Assembly (NCBI GenBank): GCA_011055585.1
Contig: DRGT01000032.1
Span: 1 to 17,636, forward strand
Reading direction: 5' to 3'
Length of the DNA stretch: 17,636 bases
Source: Candidatus Nitrosopumilus sp.
GTDB taxonomy: Archaea; Thermoproteota; Nitrososphaeria; Nitrososphaerales; Nitrosopumilaceae
A program made the position numbers and the translations under genes. Of the stretch, positions 1-7,345 are shown in pieces. The notes beneath the pieces were generated by a model. The model was not told the DNA's origin. It saw only the letters and a program-made list of their open reading frames with translations, and ran no database searches. Each line of letters opens with the position of its first letter. The first letter of the stretch is position 1.

Positions 1-170
1 GATGGACTTTCAGTTATTTCAAAAACTATGAAATTTGGCAACCCTACCACAGGAGGCTCATCTTCCCAGCCAACCTCAATTTCGTATGGACCTACAAAAT
101 CTGATGTATGAGCAAAAGCTGATGGAATTCCAACTAATAATAAACTAGCAATAATTATTGATAATTTCAC
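1..170 (-). CDS. Secreted protein, 5' part only (possible copper-associated, YtkA/FixH-like family)
   Basis: This gene runs off the left edge, so only about 56 N-terminal codons are visible. Reading from a GTG at 170, the product starts with a short basic residue and a hydrophobic signal peptide ending in PSAFA, followed by the mature start HTSDFVGPYEIEVGWEDEPP. The next residues include VVGLPNFIVFEITE. This beta-strand pattern (VGW..EPP..G..N.I..E) recalls small secreted YtkA/FixH-like proteins found beside copper genes, but I recognise it only by resemblance. A TTG at 179 is an in-frame alternative start. GTG is preferred because a TATA-like TTATAA at 194-199 lies about 26 nt upstream, which suits a leaderless transcript. 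It is divergent from the CopC/CopD fusion, whose signal peptide is strikingly similar (LLLVGIPSAFAH versus LLILVVGFPSVFAH). Confidence 0.7.
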   Translation of the reverse strand, partial: MKLSIIIASLLLVGIPSAFAHTSDFVGPYEIEVGWEDEPPVVGLPNFIVFEITESP

Positions 171-184
171 GTTTTGCAAACGTG
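168..184. promoter_or_regulatory. 17-bp palindrome, candidate operator in divergent copper-gene promoter
   Basis: CACGTTT-TGC-AAACGTG is a perfect 7-bp inverted repeat with a 3-nt spacer. It overlaps the GTG start of the leftward gene and lies downstream of that gene's TATA-like box (194-199), where a bound protein would block transcription. The wider word AAACGTGTTT at 178-187 recurs exactly at 231-240, next to the promoter of the rightward gene. That the site binds a regulator is inference; the repeat itself is directly visible. Confidence 0.5.
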
Positions 185-230
185 TTTCACATGTTATAAT
201 TATTACTTAAATTTTCAAAACTCACAAAGT

Positions 231-247
231 AAACGTGTTTAAATTTA
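231..247 (+). promoter_or_regulatory. Putative promoter of CopC/CopD fusion gene, with AAACGTG half-site
   Basis: AAACGTGTTT (231-240) runs directly into the TATA-like TTTAAATTTA (238-247), whose centre is about 27 nt before the ATG at 270. That spacing predicts a leaderless or nearly leaderless transcript. AAACGTG is the same half-site as in the palindrome at 168-184, here placed where the BRE or an activator would sit. A G-rich stretch (250-254) precedes the start but is not a canonical Shine-Dalgarno sequence. Confidence 0.45.
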
Positions 248-269
248 CTGGGGGTAGTTTGGTAATAAA

Positions 270-3038
270 ATGAAAAAATTACTTTTTGCTTCATTATTGA
301 TTTTAGTGGTTGGTTTCCCATCAGTTTTTGCACATCCATTTTTGGAAGAAACTAATCCTCCACGTTCATCAACTGTTCCTACTGGTGTTACTGAAATTAT
401 TACATATTATTCAGAAGCTGTTGAATTTAATTTTAGTGTGATTAAGGTTTTTGATGCTTCTGGAAATCAAATTGATAACAAAGATGTTCATTACTATGAA
501 GGAGAAAATTCTCTAATTGTTACTACATCACCACTTGAAGATGGTGTTTATACCGTAACAACTAAGGTTTTATCAAAAATTGATGGACATTTAGTTGATT
601 ATGCATTTGTAATTGGTATTGGAGATGTAGAGTTAGAAATTCCTACCGAAGAAAGAGACATTTCTGACATTGTGTTTTTCCCTGAAGCTGCTTCAAGATT
701 CCCTGGGCTTGTAGGACAAACAATTGTACTTGGTGGAGTAATTGCATCATTACTAATATGGGGAACACAAAACAGAACTTTAATCAAAACAGATTTCGAA
801 AAACTACAGTCACTATATCATGGGAAATTTATGACGCTAATTGGAATTGGTTTGATAATAGTTTTTACGTCCAACATTTTGATGTTAACCATTCAAACTT
901 TAAGATTACAGACATCAGCATTTGATGCACTTCAAACTTCTTTTGGTGAAACATGGATTATTCGAATGGTGATTACTGTAATTCTACTTGGCCTTTGGTT
1001 TGGAATGGAAAGAATGAAAAAGCTTTCAATGAAAAATCAGATTCCACTTTTGATTTTATCGCTTGCACTAATTGCAACGACCACAATGATGGGTCATGGT
1101 GCTGGTAGTGAATTAGTTCCTCCCGTTATACTTGATTATGTACATAATTTAGTTGCAGCAATCTGGATTGGGGGAATAATCTTTTTTGCATTTGCCTTTT
1201 TGCCTTCACTTACTGCCTTAGATTCAAGTATTAAAGAAAAATTAACTCTTATAGCAATTCCAAAATTTTCAATAATGTTTATAATTTCAGTAGGAATTGT
1301 AATAATTTCAGGTCCTACACTGATGTGGTTTTTGGAAGATGACGTAAGTCTAATTACTGATTCAATTTATGGGAAATTCATTTTTGCAAAGATTGCAATT
1401 GCAATTGGAATGATTGTGATTGGGGGTTATCACCAATTAAAACTTCAAAAAGAAGGTGAATCGAGTCTTCAATCAGGTTCTATTTCAATTCATAAAAAAT
1501 TAAAAAAATCACTAAAGATTGAAACAGGATTAGGAATTGCCCTTTTAGGAATGGTGGCTCTCTTAGCAAATGGTTCTCTTCCAGCGGGTGAAATTCAAGA
1601 AGTTGAAGCACAACAAATTGTGTATGGATTTAAAACAATAGAGTTTTCTGAAAAGGCAAAGTTTGATGTAGATATTAAACCGTTTACAAGCGGTAAAAAT
1701 TTGTTAACTCTATCTGTTTCTGAAATTAATGGAGTTCCACTTTCTGATTTTAGTCAACTTAAAGTCAAAGTGTCTAACCCTCAAAGAAACATTGCACCAA
1801 TTGAAATTCCGATGAATCAGATTTCCGATAATAAGTTTCAAGGAGAAATTACATTTGGGTTTTCTGGAAATTGGCAGATTGAATTAGAGGCTCAGAGAAC
1901 TCAAAGTGCAAATGAAGGTGTTTTTCTTAATTTACTTGTAAAGCCACGACTTGATGATCTTAGAATTGAGTTAATTGAATATGATTTTCCTGAATTTGCA
2001 GGACCACTTTATCCAGTTTATGATGGAAAAAATACAATTTGGATAAGTGATTCAACTGCACCAAAACTATGGAAGTTCTCACTTGATGATCAACAGCTTG
2101 AATCATTTGAATTTGAAGGTATAGCTTCAATTTCACTTACAATTGACAATGACGGAAAGATTTGGTTCACAGATACACCAGCAGAAAAAATTGGATTTTT
2201 CAATCCAAAAACAGAGGAATTTCAAATAATTTCACTTCCTGAACTTGATCCAATAATTGCAACTCCTCGCCCAGTATTCCTAGAAGTTGATTCAGATAAC
2301 AATGTGTGGATTTCTGTGCCTACAAAAAATGCCATTTTAGAATACAACCAAAAAACTGCTGAATTTAAAGAATACAAACTACCTACTACAGATTCTGGCC
2401 CATTTGGTTTACTATTTGATCAAAGTGGAAAAATGTGGTTCACTCAAACACAGATAGGACAAATTGGATACATTGATCTTCAAACAGATGAAATAAGAGA
2501 GATTCCACCACCAGAACCATTTTCAATTTTAGAAACTTTAACTTTTGATAAAGATGGAAACATTTGGATTTCAGAACATGATGAAAACGGTGGAATCATA
2601 AAATTTAATCCAATTTTAGAAACCTATGAAAAAATTCCGGCTTCTGATACAACTGCATTACCCAATGATCCAACTTTTGATAGATATCAAAACATTTGGT
2701 TTGCACAACATACTGTAGATAAACTTGCAGTGTATGATCCTCACAATCAAAATTTAATTGAAGTTCTCATACCGACTCAAACATCTTTTGTACAGTTTAT
2801 GACAGTTGATGATAAAAACAATATTTGGTTTGCAGAACAACGTGGTAGTAAGATTGGAACAGTAAAAATTACTGAGTTGCCAAGGTCCGGAATAATTTCC
2901 ATTGACGAAAAAGGCTTTGAATTAAAATATACAGAGATCGTATCTCCACTTATTTCTCTTGGAATTATTGCAACATCACTATTTTTTGTAAAAAGTGTTA
3001 AAGACAAGAGAAGAATAGATTCTCTAATTTCTTCTTAA
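270..3038 (+). CDS. CopC-CopD copper protein fused to a Vgb-like seven-bladed propeller
   Basis: This is a 922-aa membrane protein predicted to bind and move copper at the cell surface. Residues 1-21 are a signal peptide (PSVFA), and the mature protein would begin with His22. A CopC domain follows (about 22-118), ending in the family's DGH motif (D105, H107), which with the N-terminal His matches the usual Cu(II) site. Residues about 145-435 are a CopD multi-helix membrane domain with GHGAG (H276) and HNLVAAIWIGG (H292). Next is an extracellular beta domain of FixH/YtkA type (about 445-560). Residues about 570-870 form a streptogramin-lyase-like (Vgb) propeller with seven IW(I/F) strand motifs at W591, W632, W680, W723, W766, W810 and W853. 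A final hydrophobic helix (about 890-908) and a basic tail anchor the C terminus. Copper import or export direction cannot be decided from sequence. Lyase activity is not implied, since propellers of this type are often structural. Confidence 0.88.
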   Translation: MKKLLFASLLILVVGFPSVFAHPFLEETNPPRSSTVPTGVTEIITYYSEAVEFNFSVIKVFDASGNQIDNKDVHYYEGENSLIVTTSPLEDGVYTVTTKVLSKIDGHLVDYAFVIGIGDVELEIPTEERDISDIVFFPEAASRFPGLVGQTIVLGGVIASLLIWGTQNRTLIKTDFEKLQSLYHGKFMTLIGIGLIIVFTSNILMLTIQTLRLQTSAFDALQTSFGETWIIRMVITVILLGLWFGMERMKKLSMKNQIPLLILSLALIATTTMMGHGAGSELVPPVILDYVHNLVAAIWIGGIIFFAFAFLPSLTALDSSIKEKLTLIAIPKFSIMFIISVGIVIISGPTLMWFLEDDVSLITDSIYGKFIFAKIAIAIGMIVIGGYHQLKLQKEGESSLQSGSISIHKKLKKSLKIETGLGIALLGMVALLANGSLPAGEIQEVEAQQIVYGFKTIEFSEKAKFDVDIKPFTSGKNLLTLSVSEINGVPLSDFSQLKVKVSNPQRNIAPIEIPMNQISDNKFQGEITFGFSGNWQIELEAQRTQSANEGVFLNLLVKPRLDDLRIELIEYDFPEFAGPLYPVYDGKNTIWISDSTAPKLWKFSLDDQQLESFEFEGIASISLTIDNDGKIWFTDTPAEKIGFFNPKTEEFQIISLPELDPIIATPRPVFLEVDSDNNVWISVPTKNAILEYNQKTAEFKEYKLPTTDSGPFGLLFDQSGKMWFTQTQIGQIGYIDLQTDEIREIPPPEPFSILETLTFDKDGNIWISEHDENGGIIKFNPILETYEKIPASDTTALPNDPTFDRYQNIWFAQHTVDKLAVYDPHNQNLIEVLIPTQTSFVQFMTVDDKNNIWFAEQRGSKIGTVKITELPRSGIISIDEKGFELKYTEIVSPLISLGIIATSLFFVKSVKDKRRIDSLISS

Positions 3039-3850
3039 GCTTTAACTAAACCTGCAGCTTTTATTCCCAGTGTTAATGCAAAAATTCCAATTGATAATAA
3101 AACAATAGTTCCCGCTGGAGTTATATCAAAAATATAGGAAACGGCAATTCCTGCAACAACTGAAAATACTGCAAAGCAAATTGAAAGTAAAGCAGTTTGT
3201 TTGAATCCTTTTCCATACATTATTGCAGTAACATTTGGTATAACAAAAAGTGCGGAAATTAACAATATGCCAACTAGTTGAATTGAAGTTACAACAGTAA
3301 TTCCTGCAAGAAAAACAATCAGATAGTTTATTTTTTCAACCGGAATTCCACTAACTTTGGCTTGCTCTTCATTGAATGTAGAATAGACTAGTTGTCGATA
3401 AAGAAGCAAAATTACGACTAGAATTATGCCTGTAAGGCTAAGAATCAGAATTGTATCTTCGATGCTTACCAAAAGTATGCTTCCAAACAAGAAACTGAAA
3501 ATATCAATTGTAAAACCATCAGAAAGACTAATCAAAACTAGTCCAATTGCAATTCCAGATGAAAGTAAAACAGCAACAGATGCATCTCCTGAAATTTTGA
3601 ATCTATTTCTAACTCTAGTGATTATAAGGGCACTGCCAAGTGAAACTGCATATGCAGTCCATAATGGATAAATTCCTGCCATCAATCCTAGTGCGATTCC
3701 TCCAAATGAAGAGTGAGCAATTGCATCACCAAATAAAGAATAACGTCTTAGAACCAAAAATAGCCCAACAACAGAACAAAGTATAGCAATTGCTATTCCT
3801 GAAATGATTGCTCTTTGCATAAATCCGTAAGTTAAGATTTCAAAACTCAA
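3035..3850 (-). CDS. znuB: Zinc/manganese ABC transporter permease (ABC-3 family, ZnuB-like)
   Basis: This 271-aa polytopic membrane protein is the permease of a metal-ion importer. It carries the ABC-3 family hallmarks: an N-terminal YGFMQRAIISG helix, then LFLVLRRYSLFGDAIAHSSFGG, and strongly hydrophobic helices to the C terminus, where the GTIVLL...LG region is typical. The start is TTG at 3850, overlapping the ATPase stop in a TTGA quartet. GAGG lies four nt upstream, inside the His-codon tail of the ATPase gene. The start fits the family N terminus, and the next Met is within the first helix. Its 3' end overlaps the end of the convergent copper gene by 4 nt. Metal specificity (Zn, Mn or another) is not determined by this subunit. 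Confidence 0.9.
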   Translation of the reverse strand: MSFEILTYGFMQRAIISGIAIAILCSVVGLFLVLRRYSLFGDAIAHSSFGGIALGLMAGIYPLWTAYAVSLGSALIITRVRNRFKISGDASVAVLLSSGIAIGLVLISLSDGFTIDIFSFLFGSILLVSIEDTILILSLTGIILVVILLLYRQLVYSTFNEEQAKVSGIPVEKINYLIVFLAGITVVTSIQLVGILLISALFVIPNVTAIMYGKGFKQTALLSICFAVFSVVAGIAVSYIFDITPAGTIVLLSIGIFALTLGIKAAGLVKA

Positions 3851-4575
3851 TGTGCCTCGTGATGATGCATATGTTGCTGCATTGATGCCTCAGAATATTG
3901 CTTTACAAGTTCTTCATTCTCAAAGAATTCATGTGATTTTCCATGGAAGAATAATGTTCTATTCAAACATGCAACTTTGTTTGCAAGTCTGTTGATTGCA
4001 TCCATGTCGTGTGATGACCAAATTATTGTAATCTTTTGCTTTTCATTTAGTTCTCGTAAAATGCTATAGAAAATTTCACTGCTTTGAACATCAACTCCAG
4101 TAACTGGCTCATCAAGAATCAAAATTTTTGGTTTGTTTACAAGAGCTTTTGCAATAAAAATTCGTTGTTGTTGTCCGCCAGATAATTCACCAATTCTTCT
4201 ATCTCCAAGCTCATGCATCCAAACCTGTTGTAGAACTTGATCGATCGTTTCTTTTTCAGAATGGTTTGTCCATGCCATTTTAACAACATCTTTTACAGTT
4301 GCTGGAAAGTTTTTCTCAAAAACAGGCTTTTGTGGTACGTATCCAATTTGTTTTAGATATTTTCGTGATTTACGAATGTCTTCACCAAAGAACTTTATCG
4401 TACCTTTGTAATTTGTTAAAATTCCTAGCATACAGGAGAATAAAGTAGATTTTCCAGCACCGTTTGGTCCAATTATGCCTAGAAAATCGCCTTCATTTAT
4501 TAAAAAACTGACATTATCAAGTGCTTTAACTCCAGGATATTGTACTGTAAGATCCTTTATCTCAACGACTTTCAA
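3847..4575 (-). CDS. znuC: Metal ABC transporter ATPase (ZnuC-like) with His-rich C terminus
   Basis: This 242-aa cytoplasmic ATP-binding subunit energises the metal importer. All motifs are present: Walker A GPNGAGKST (36-44), Q-loop Q82 in YVPQKP, signature LSGGQQQR (131-138), Walker B ILILDEP (151-157) and switch His199 in SSHD. The last eight residues are HMHHHEAH, five His in a short tail that could sense or buffer metal. This is inference, but His tails are familiar on Zn/Ni transport proteins. The start is TTG at 4575, with a strong GGAGG (4586-4590) ten nt upstream. It overlaps the TGA of the binding-protein gene as TTGA, so translation is probably coupled along the operon. Confidence 0.92.
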   Translation of the reverse strand: MKVVEIKDLTVQYPGVKALDNVSFLINEGDFLGIIGPNGAGKSTLFSCMLGILTNYKGTIKFFGEDIRKSRKYLKQIGYVPQKPVFEKNFPATVKDVVKMAWTNHSEKETIDQVLQQVWMHELGDRRIGELSGGQQQRIFIAKALVNKPKILILDEPVTGVDVQSSEIFYSILRELNEKQKITIIWSSHDMDAINRLANKVACLNRTLFFHGKSHEFFENEELVKQYSEASMQQHMHHHEAH

Positions 4576-5501
4576 TTACATAATGCCTCCTTTAGATTAG
4601 AAAGATTGTTTTCCATTTTCAAAAAATAATCAGAATCATCACTAATAGTTTCAATTGGTGATAAAACTAAAACTCTAGCACCGATTTCATTTGCAATAAC
4701 TTGTGATGTTCTAGTATCTACTGTTTCTTCAGTAAAAACAACATCAATATCAAAAGTTTGTGCTAAATTGATAACTGTCTCTAAAGTTTTTAGAGTTGGC
4801 CCAATGTTTGGTTCGTTTGAATTAACTATAGAATGTTGATTCAAACCATATTCTACTGCAAAATATGAGAATGCGTTGTGAAATGCAATAAAGTCTTTGT
4901 TACAAGATGACAACTCTGTTCTGATTTTTGAATCTAATGCATCAAGCTTATCCTGATATGATTGCGCGTTTTGTCTATAGAATTTTTCATTTTCAGGATC
5001 AATTGATATCAATGCATCTACAATATTTTGAACCTGAGTTTTTGCCTTTACAGGATTTAGCCAAATGTGAGGGTCGCCTGTAGAACGATCAAAATGATTA
5101 GTATCTTTTCTTAATGCATCATCAATTATTAGTGAAATTCCCTTACTTGTATCTACAATTACTACATCAGAGTTTACTGTATCAATATCATCAGCCCAGT
5201 TTTCAAAACCAATTCCATTAATTACAATAAGATCAGCTTCATGCATCTTTTGCAGATCATTAACTGTTGGTTCCCAATCATGTGGTTCAATTCCTGGTGG
5301 AATTAACAAGGAAACACTGACTTTGTCTTGACCGACTTGTTTTGTAAATTCGTAAAGAGGGTAAAATGAAACAATTGCAGAAAGTTCTGCTGTTCCAGAT
5401 GATGCTGAAACAAAGGATTGATCAGAATTCCAAACATATGCTGATGAGATTGGTATGATTACTGCTATTGCTAGGATGGCTGCCTTTGTCTGATTGTCCA
5501 T
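4572..5501 (-). CDS. znuA: Metal-binding protein of ABC importer (ZnuA/TroA family)
   Basis: This 309-aa extracytoplasmic protein captures metal for the permease and is first in its operon. Residues about 7-24 form an uncleaved or signal-like helix. No lipobox Cys is seen, so it may be anchored by the helix. Cluster A-I family features are clear: SFYPLYEF, PPGIEPHDWEPT (H74), DPHIWLNP (H145) and FHNAFSYFAVEYGL (H208), giving three His ligands as in zinc-type members. The C-terminal acidic ligand found in TroA/PsaA is not obvious: the equivalent stretch reads VLVLSPIE. The long His/Asp-rich loop of many ZnuA proteins is absent, with only HFD before DPH. ATG 5501 is preceded by a TATA-like AT block about 25 nt upstream, overlapping the inverted repeat described for this intergenic region. 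Confidence 0.9.
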   Translation of the reverse strand: MDNQTKAAILAIAVIIPISSAYVWNSDQSFVSASSGTAELSAIVSFYPLYEFTKQVGQDKVSVSLLIPPGIEPHDWEPTVNDLQKMHEADLIVINGIGFENWADDIDTVNSDVVIVDTSKGISLIIDDALRKDTNHFDRSTGDPHIWLNPVKAKTQVQNIVDALISIDPENEKFYRQNAQSYQDKLDALDSKIRTELSSCNKDFIAFHNAFSYFAVEYGLNQHSIVNSNEPNIGPTLKTLETVINLAQTFDIDVVFTEETVDTRTSQVIANEIGARVLVLSPIETISDDSDYFLKMENNLSNLKEALCN

Positions 5502-5517
5502 AACCTAAATGGCTGTG

Positions 5518-5550
5518 AATTATTAATAAATGTACAAAAAGTTAATAATT
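5518..5550. promoter_or_regulatory. Inverted repeat AATTATTAA-N15-TTAATAATT, candidate operator of the NikR-like regulator
   Basis: Perfect 9-bp arms sit at 5518-5526 and 5542-5550, about 24 bp centre to centre. This is close to the two-turn geometry of NikR operators (6-bp half-sites separated by 16). The left arm coincides with the TATA-like element of znuA, about 25 nt before its ATG, so binding would repress the importer. TGTACA (5531-5536) sits at the centre. The region is very AT-rich, which lowers the significance of any single match, so this is a candidate only. Confidence 0.45.
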
Positions 5551-5561
5551 TTAATTAAAAC

Positions 5562-5580
5562 CTTATATGAAAATTATTAA
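5562..5580 (+). promoter_or_regulatory. Putative promoter of the NikR-like gene with a third operator arm
   Basis: CTTATATG (5562-5569) is a TATA-like box centred about 25 nt before the ATG at 5591. That predicts a leaderless message and argues against the upstream ATG at 5567, which lies inside the box. AATTATTAA recurs at 5572-5580, between box and start, as a third copy of the arm found in the inverted repeat at 5518-5550. This would allow autoregulation if the arm is a real binding site. Confidence 0.45.
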
Positions 5581-5590
5581 CATCAAGGCT

Positions 5591-5974
5591 ATGCCAATTG
5601 TTTCTATTTCACTAAATGATGATATTCTCGAAGATCTAAGCAAGCTGCAAAAATCATTGGGGTTTTCAGGAAAGTCTGATGCTATACGAGCTTGCATCAG
5701 AAGTTTCATTGCAGAAGAAAAACAAAAGGGAGAACTTCATGGTGACGTTCATGCTATTTTGTTAGTTGTACACAATGATGAGTTTGATAGTATTGTAACT
5801 GGAATAAAACATAATTTTGAATATCTAATTACAACACACCTTCACAGCAAAATTGAAGGAGAGAAATGTATGGAGCTTTTTGTTCTTGATGGGGATGCTG
5901 AAAGAGTAGATACATTCACAAAAGATTTTCAAATAAATAAAAAAATGGATACAGTAAAACTAGTAACTTTATGA
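5591..5974 (+). CDS. NikR-like ribbon-helix-helix metal regulator
   Basis: This 127-aa transcription factor probably controls the divergent metal importer. The N terminus, MPIVSISLNDDILEDLSKLQ, is a ribbon-helix-helix strand and helix, followed by GFSGKSDAIRACIRSFI. The rest is an ACT-like NikR metal-sensing domain ending near LVTL. Aligned by eye to E. coli NikR, the nickel ligands H76, H87 and C95 correspond to H74, H85 and C93 here, but H89 corresponds to K87 (stretch HLHSKIEGEKCMELFVLDGD). The altered site suggests either a different metal or a different geometry. I chose ATG 5591 rather than 5567, which would add eight residues. It gives the standard family N terminus and lies about 25 nt from a TATA-like box. 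The 3' end overlaps the convergent surface-protein gene by 6 nt. Confidence 0.85.
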   Translation: MPIVSISLNDDILEDLSKLQKSLGFSGKSDAIRACIRSFIAEEKQKGELHGDVHAILLVVHNDEFDSIVTGIKHNFEYLITTHLHSKIEGEKCMELFVLDGDAERVDTFTKDFQINKKMDTVKLVTL

Positions 5975-7345
5975 GAATTGCAATTTTGTAAATGAATTTC
6001 TTTTACTTAGAATAATCACAGAAGCTATAGTCAATACTAGAATCATAGTTACTATGGAACCAAATTCTGGTACCACAACTAAACCAAATTCTGTATCCAT
6101 TCCAGTTCCTCTAATATTTTCAAATCTAATAATTGTAGGACCTGTTTGACTTTCAGAAAAGGTAAATTCTTCAAAAAAACCACCTATAACAGCATTTCCT
6201 GATGTTTTGTGAATTGTTTTTCCATTTTGAATTATTACAAAATCATATGAAGACTGTCTTAGATTATTTCCAGTTGTTCCGTCTCTAATAGTAAAAACAA
6301 AGTTTATCTTTTTTCCTGGTTCAATCTCTAATGGTTCCCAAGAAAGATCAACTCGTATTTCTTCATTTTTTGTCATAGCAATAAATGGAAACTCTACTTC
6401 CTCACTTGATTCTAATGTAAATACTATATTTTCTGGTAATTCCACTCCTAATTTTTTCTGTTCATTTTTTAGAAACTTAAGATGATCAGATAACAAAATA
6501 AAATGAACTATTCGTTCATCTTCCTCTGTATAATCATCTATTGTTACTGATGATTTGAAAAGTTCTATTCCATTTACTTTACCAATATAACCTGGACTCA
6601 AAAATTCAGGAAAATTTTTTGGAAAATGTACTTCTTCATGTACTACTGGGATGTGAGAGATGGTTTTTTCACTCCAGTCAAATGGAATCGAAAATGTCAC
6701 TATTTTCTCTTCAGAATTGTACTCAAATTCTGAAATTTTATCAAAATATGATTTTATTCGAAATTTTACGTCATTGCCTTCTTGATCATCTTCAAAATAG
6801 CTTGTTGTCTCTATAACACTAACATCAGCAGTGTAAACTCCAAGGTCTTCAACAATGTTAGATGGCTCATCTATAGTTCTAATTTCAATTTCAAAATGAA
6901 ATAATCCTCCAGATTCAAAAATTGGACCAGTTATTTGAATTGGTTGAGATTCAGTTGCATACCATGCACCAAGAAGTTCATCTTGCTCTCCAATAATTTC
7001 TACTTCATTTTCATCAGTAGGATTAATGTCAATTAACAAATTTCCTTCAGGTGCAAAAAAATAGTTTCTAAAAATCATTTCATCTTCATGAAATAATCCA
7101 ATTAGAAAGGTTACATTTTCTACATTTTCTTTTGTTTTATCATTAATAGCAGTCACTGAAATTTGCCTATCTGATTCTGTAAAGTAAATTGGCATTTCAA
7201 TACTAATTGAGATTGATTTGCCAGCCACATTAACAGATGAAATCGTATCTAGGCCCAGACCATGACTATAAACATTCTCAATTGTAGAAAAGGAGGCTAC
7301 AGCTATTACAGCAAATAGAGTAGAAAAGAAAATTTTTGTTTTCAA
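5969..7345 (-). CDS. Secreted surface protein with PEFG-CTERM-type sorting signal
   Basis: This 458-aa protein has no function I can name. It begins with a signal peptide (KTKIFFSTLFAVIAVASFS) leading to YSHGLGLDTIS, a mature start common among thaumarchaeal surface proteins. The body is acidic and beta-rich, with immunoglobulin-like strands (for example DLSWEPLEIEPGKKINFVFTIRDGTTG). The C terminus is PEFG (426-429), then a hydrophobic helix and a KR-containing basic end, which is the architecture of PEFG-CTERM signals processed by archaeosortase-like enzymes. The start is TTG at 7345, four sense codons after the in-frame pyrB stop. No Shine-Dalgarno sequence is visible. It may be cotranscribed with pyrB, although no functional link is apparent. 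Confidence 0.82.
   Translation of the reverse strand: MKTKIFFSTLFAVIAVASFSTIENVYSHGLGLDTISSVNVAGKSISISIEMPIYFTESDRQISVTAINDKTKENVENVTFLIGLFHEDEMIFRNYFFAPEGNLLIDINPTDENEVEIIGEQDELLGAWYATESQPIQITGPIFESGGLFHFEIEIRTIDEPSNIVEDLGVYTADVSVIETTSYFEDDQEGNDVKFRIKSYFDKISEFEYNSEEKIVTFSIPFDWSEKTISHIPVVHEEVHFPKNFPEFLSPGYIGKVNGIELFKSSVTIDDYTEEDERIVHFILLSDHLKFLKNEQKKLGVELPENIVFTLESSEEVEFPFIAMTKNEEIRVDLSWEPLEIEPGKKINFVFTIRDGTTGNNLRQSSYDFVIIQNGKTIHKTSGNAVIGGFFEEFTFSESQTGPTIIRFENIRGTGMDTEFGLVVVPEFGSIVTMILVLTIASVIILSKRNSFTKLQFS

Noticed and set aside
5549..5560. Perfect 12-bp palindrome TTTTAATTAAAA
   Set aside because: It is made only of A and T in an extremely AT-rich stretch, so it is weak evidence alone; the longer spaced repeat beside it is more informative.
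5567..5590. N-terminal extension of the NikR-like protein from ATG 5567
   Set aside because: That ATG lies inside a TATA-like box, and MPIVSISL is the standard ribbon-helix-helix beginning.
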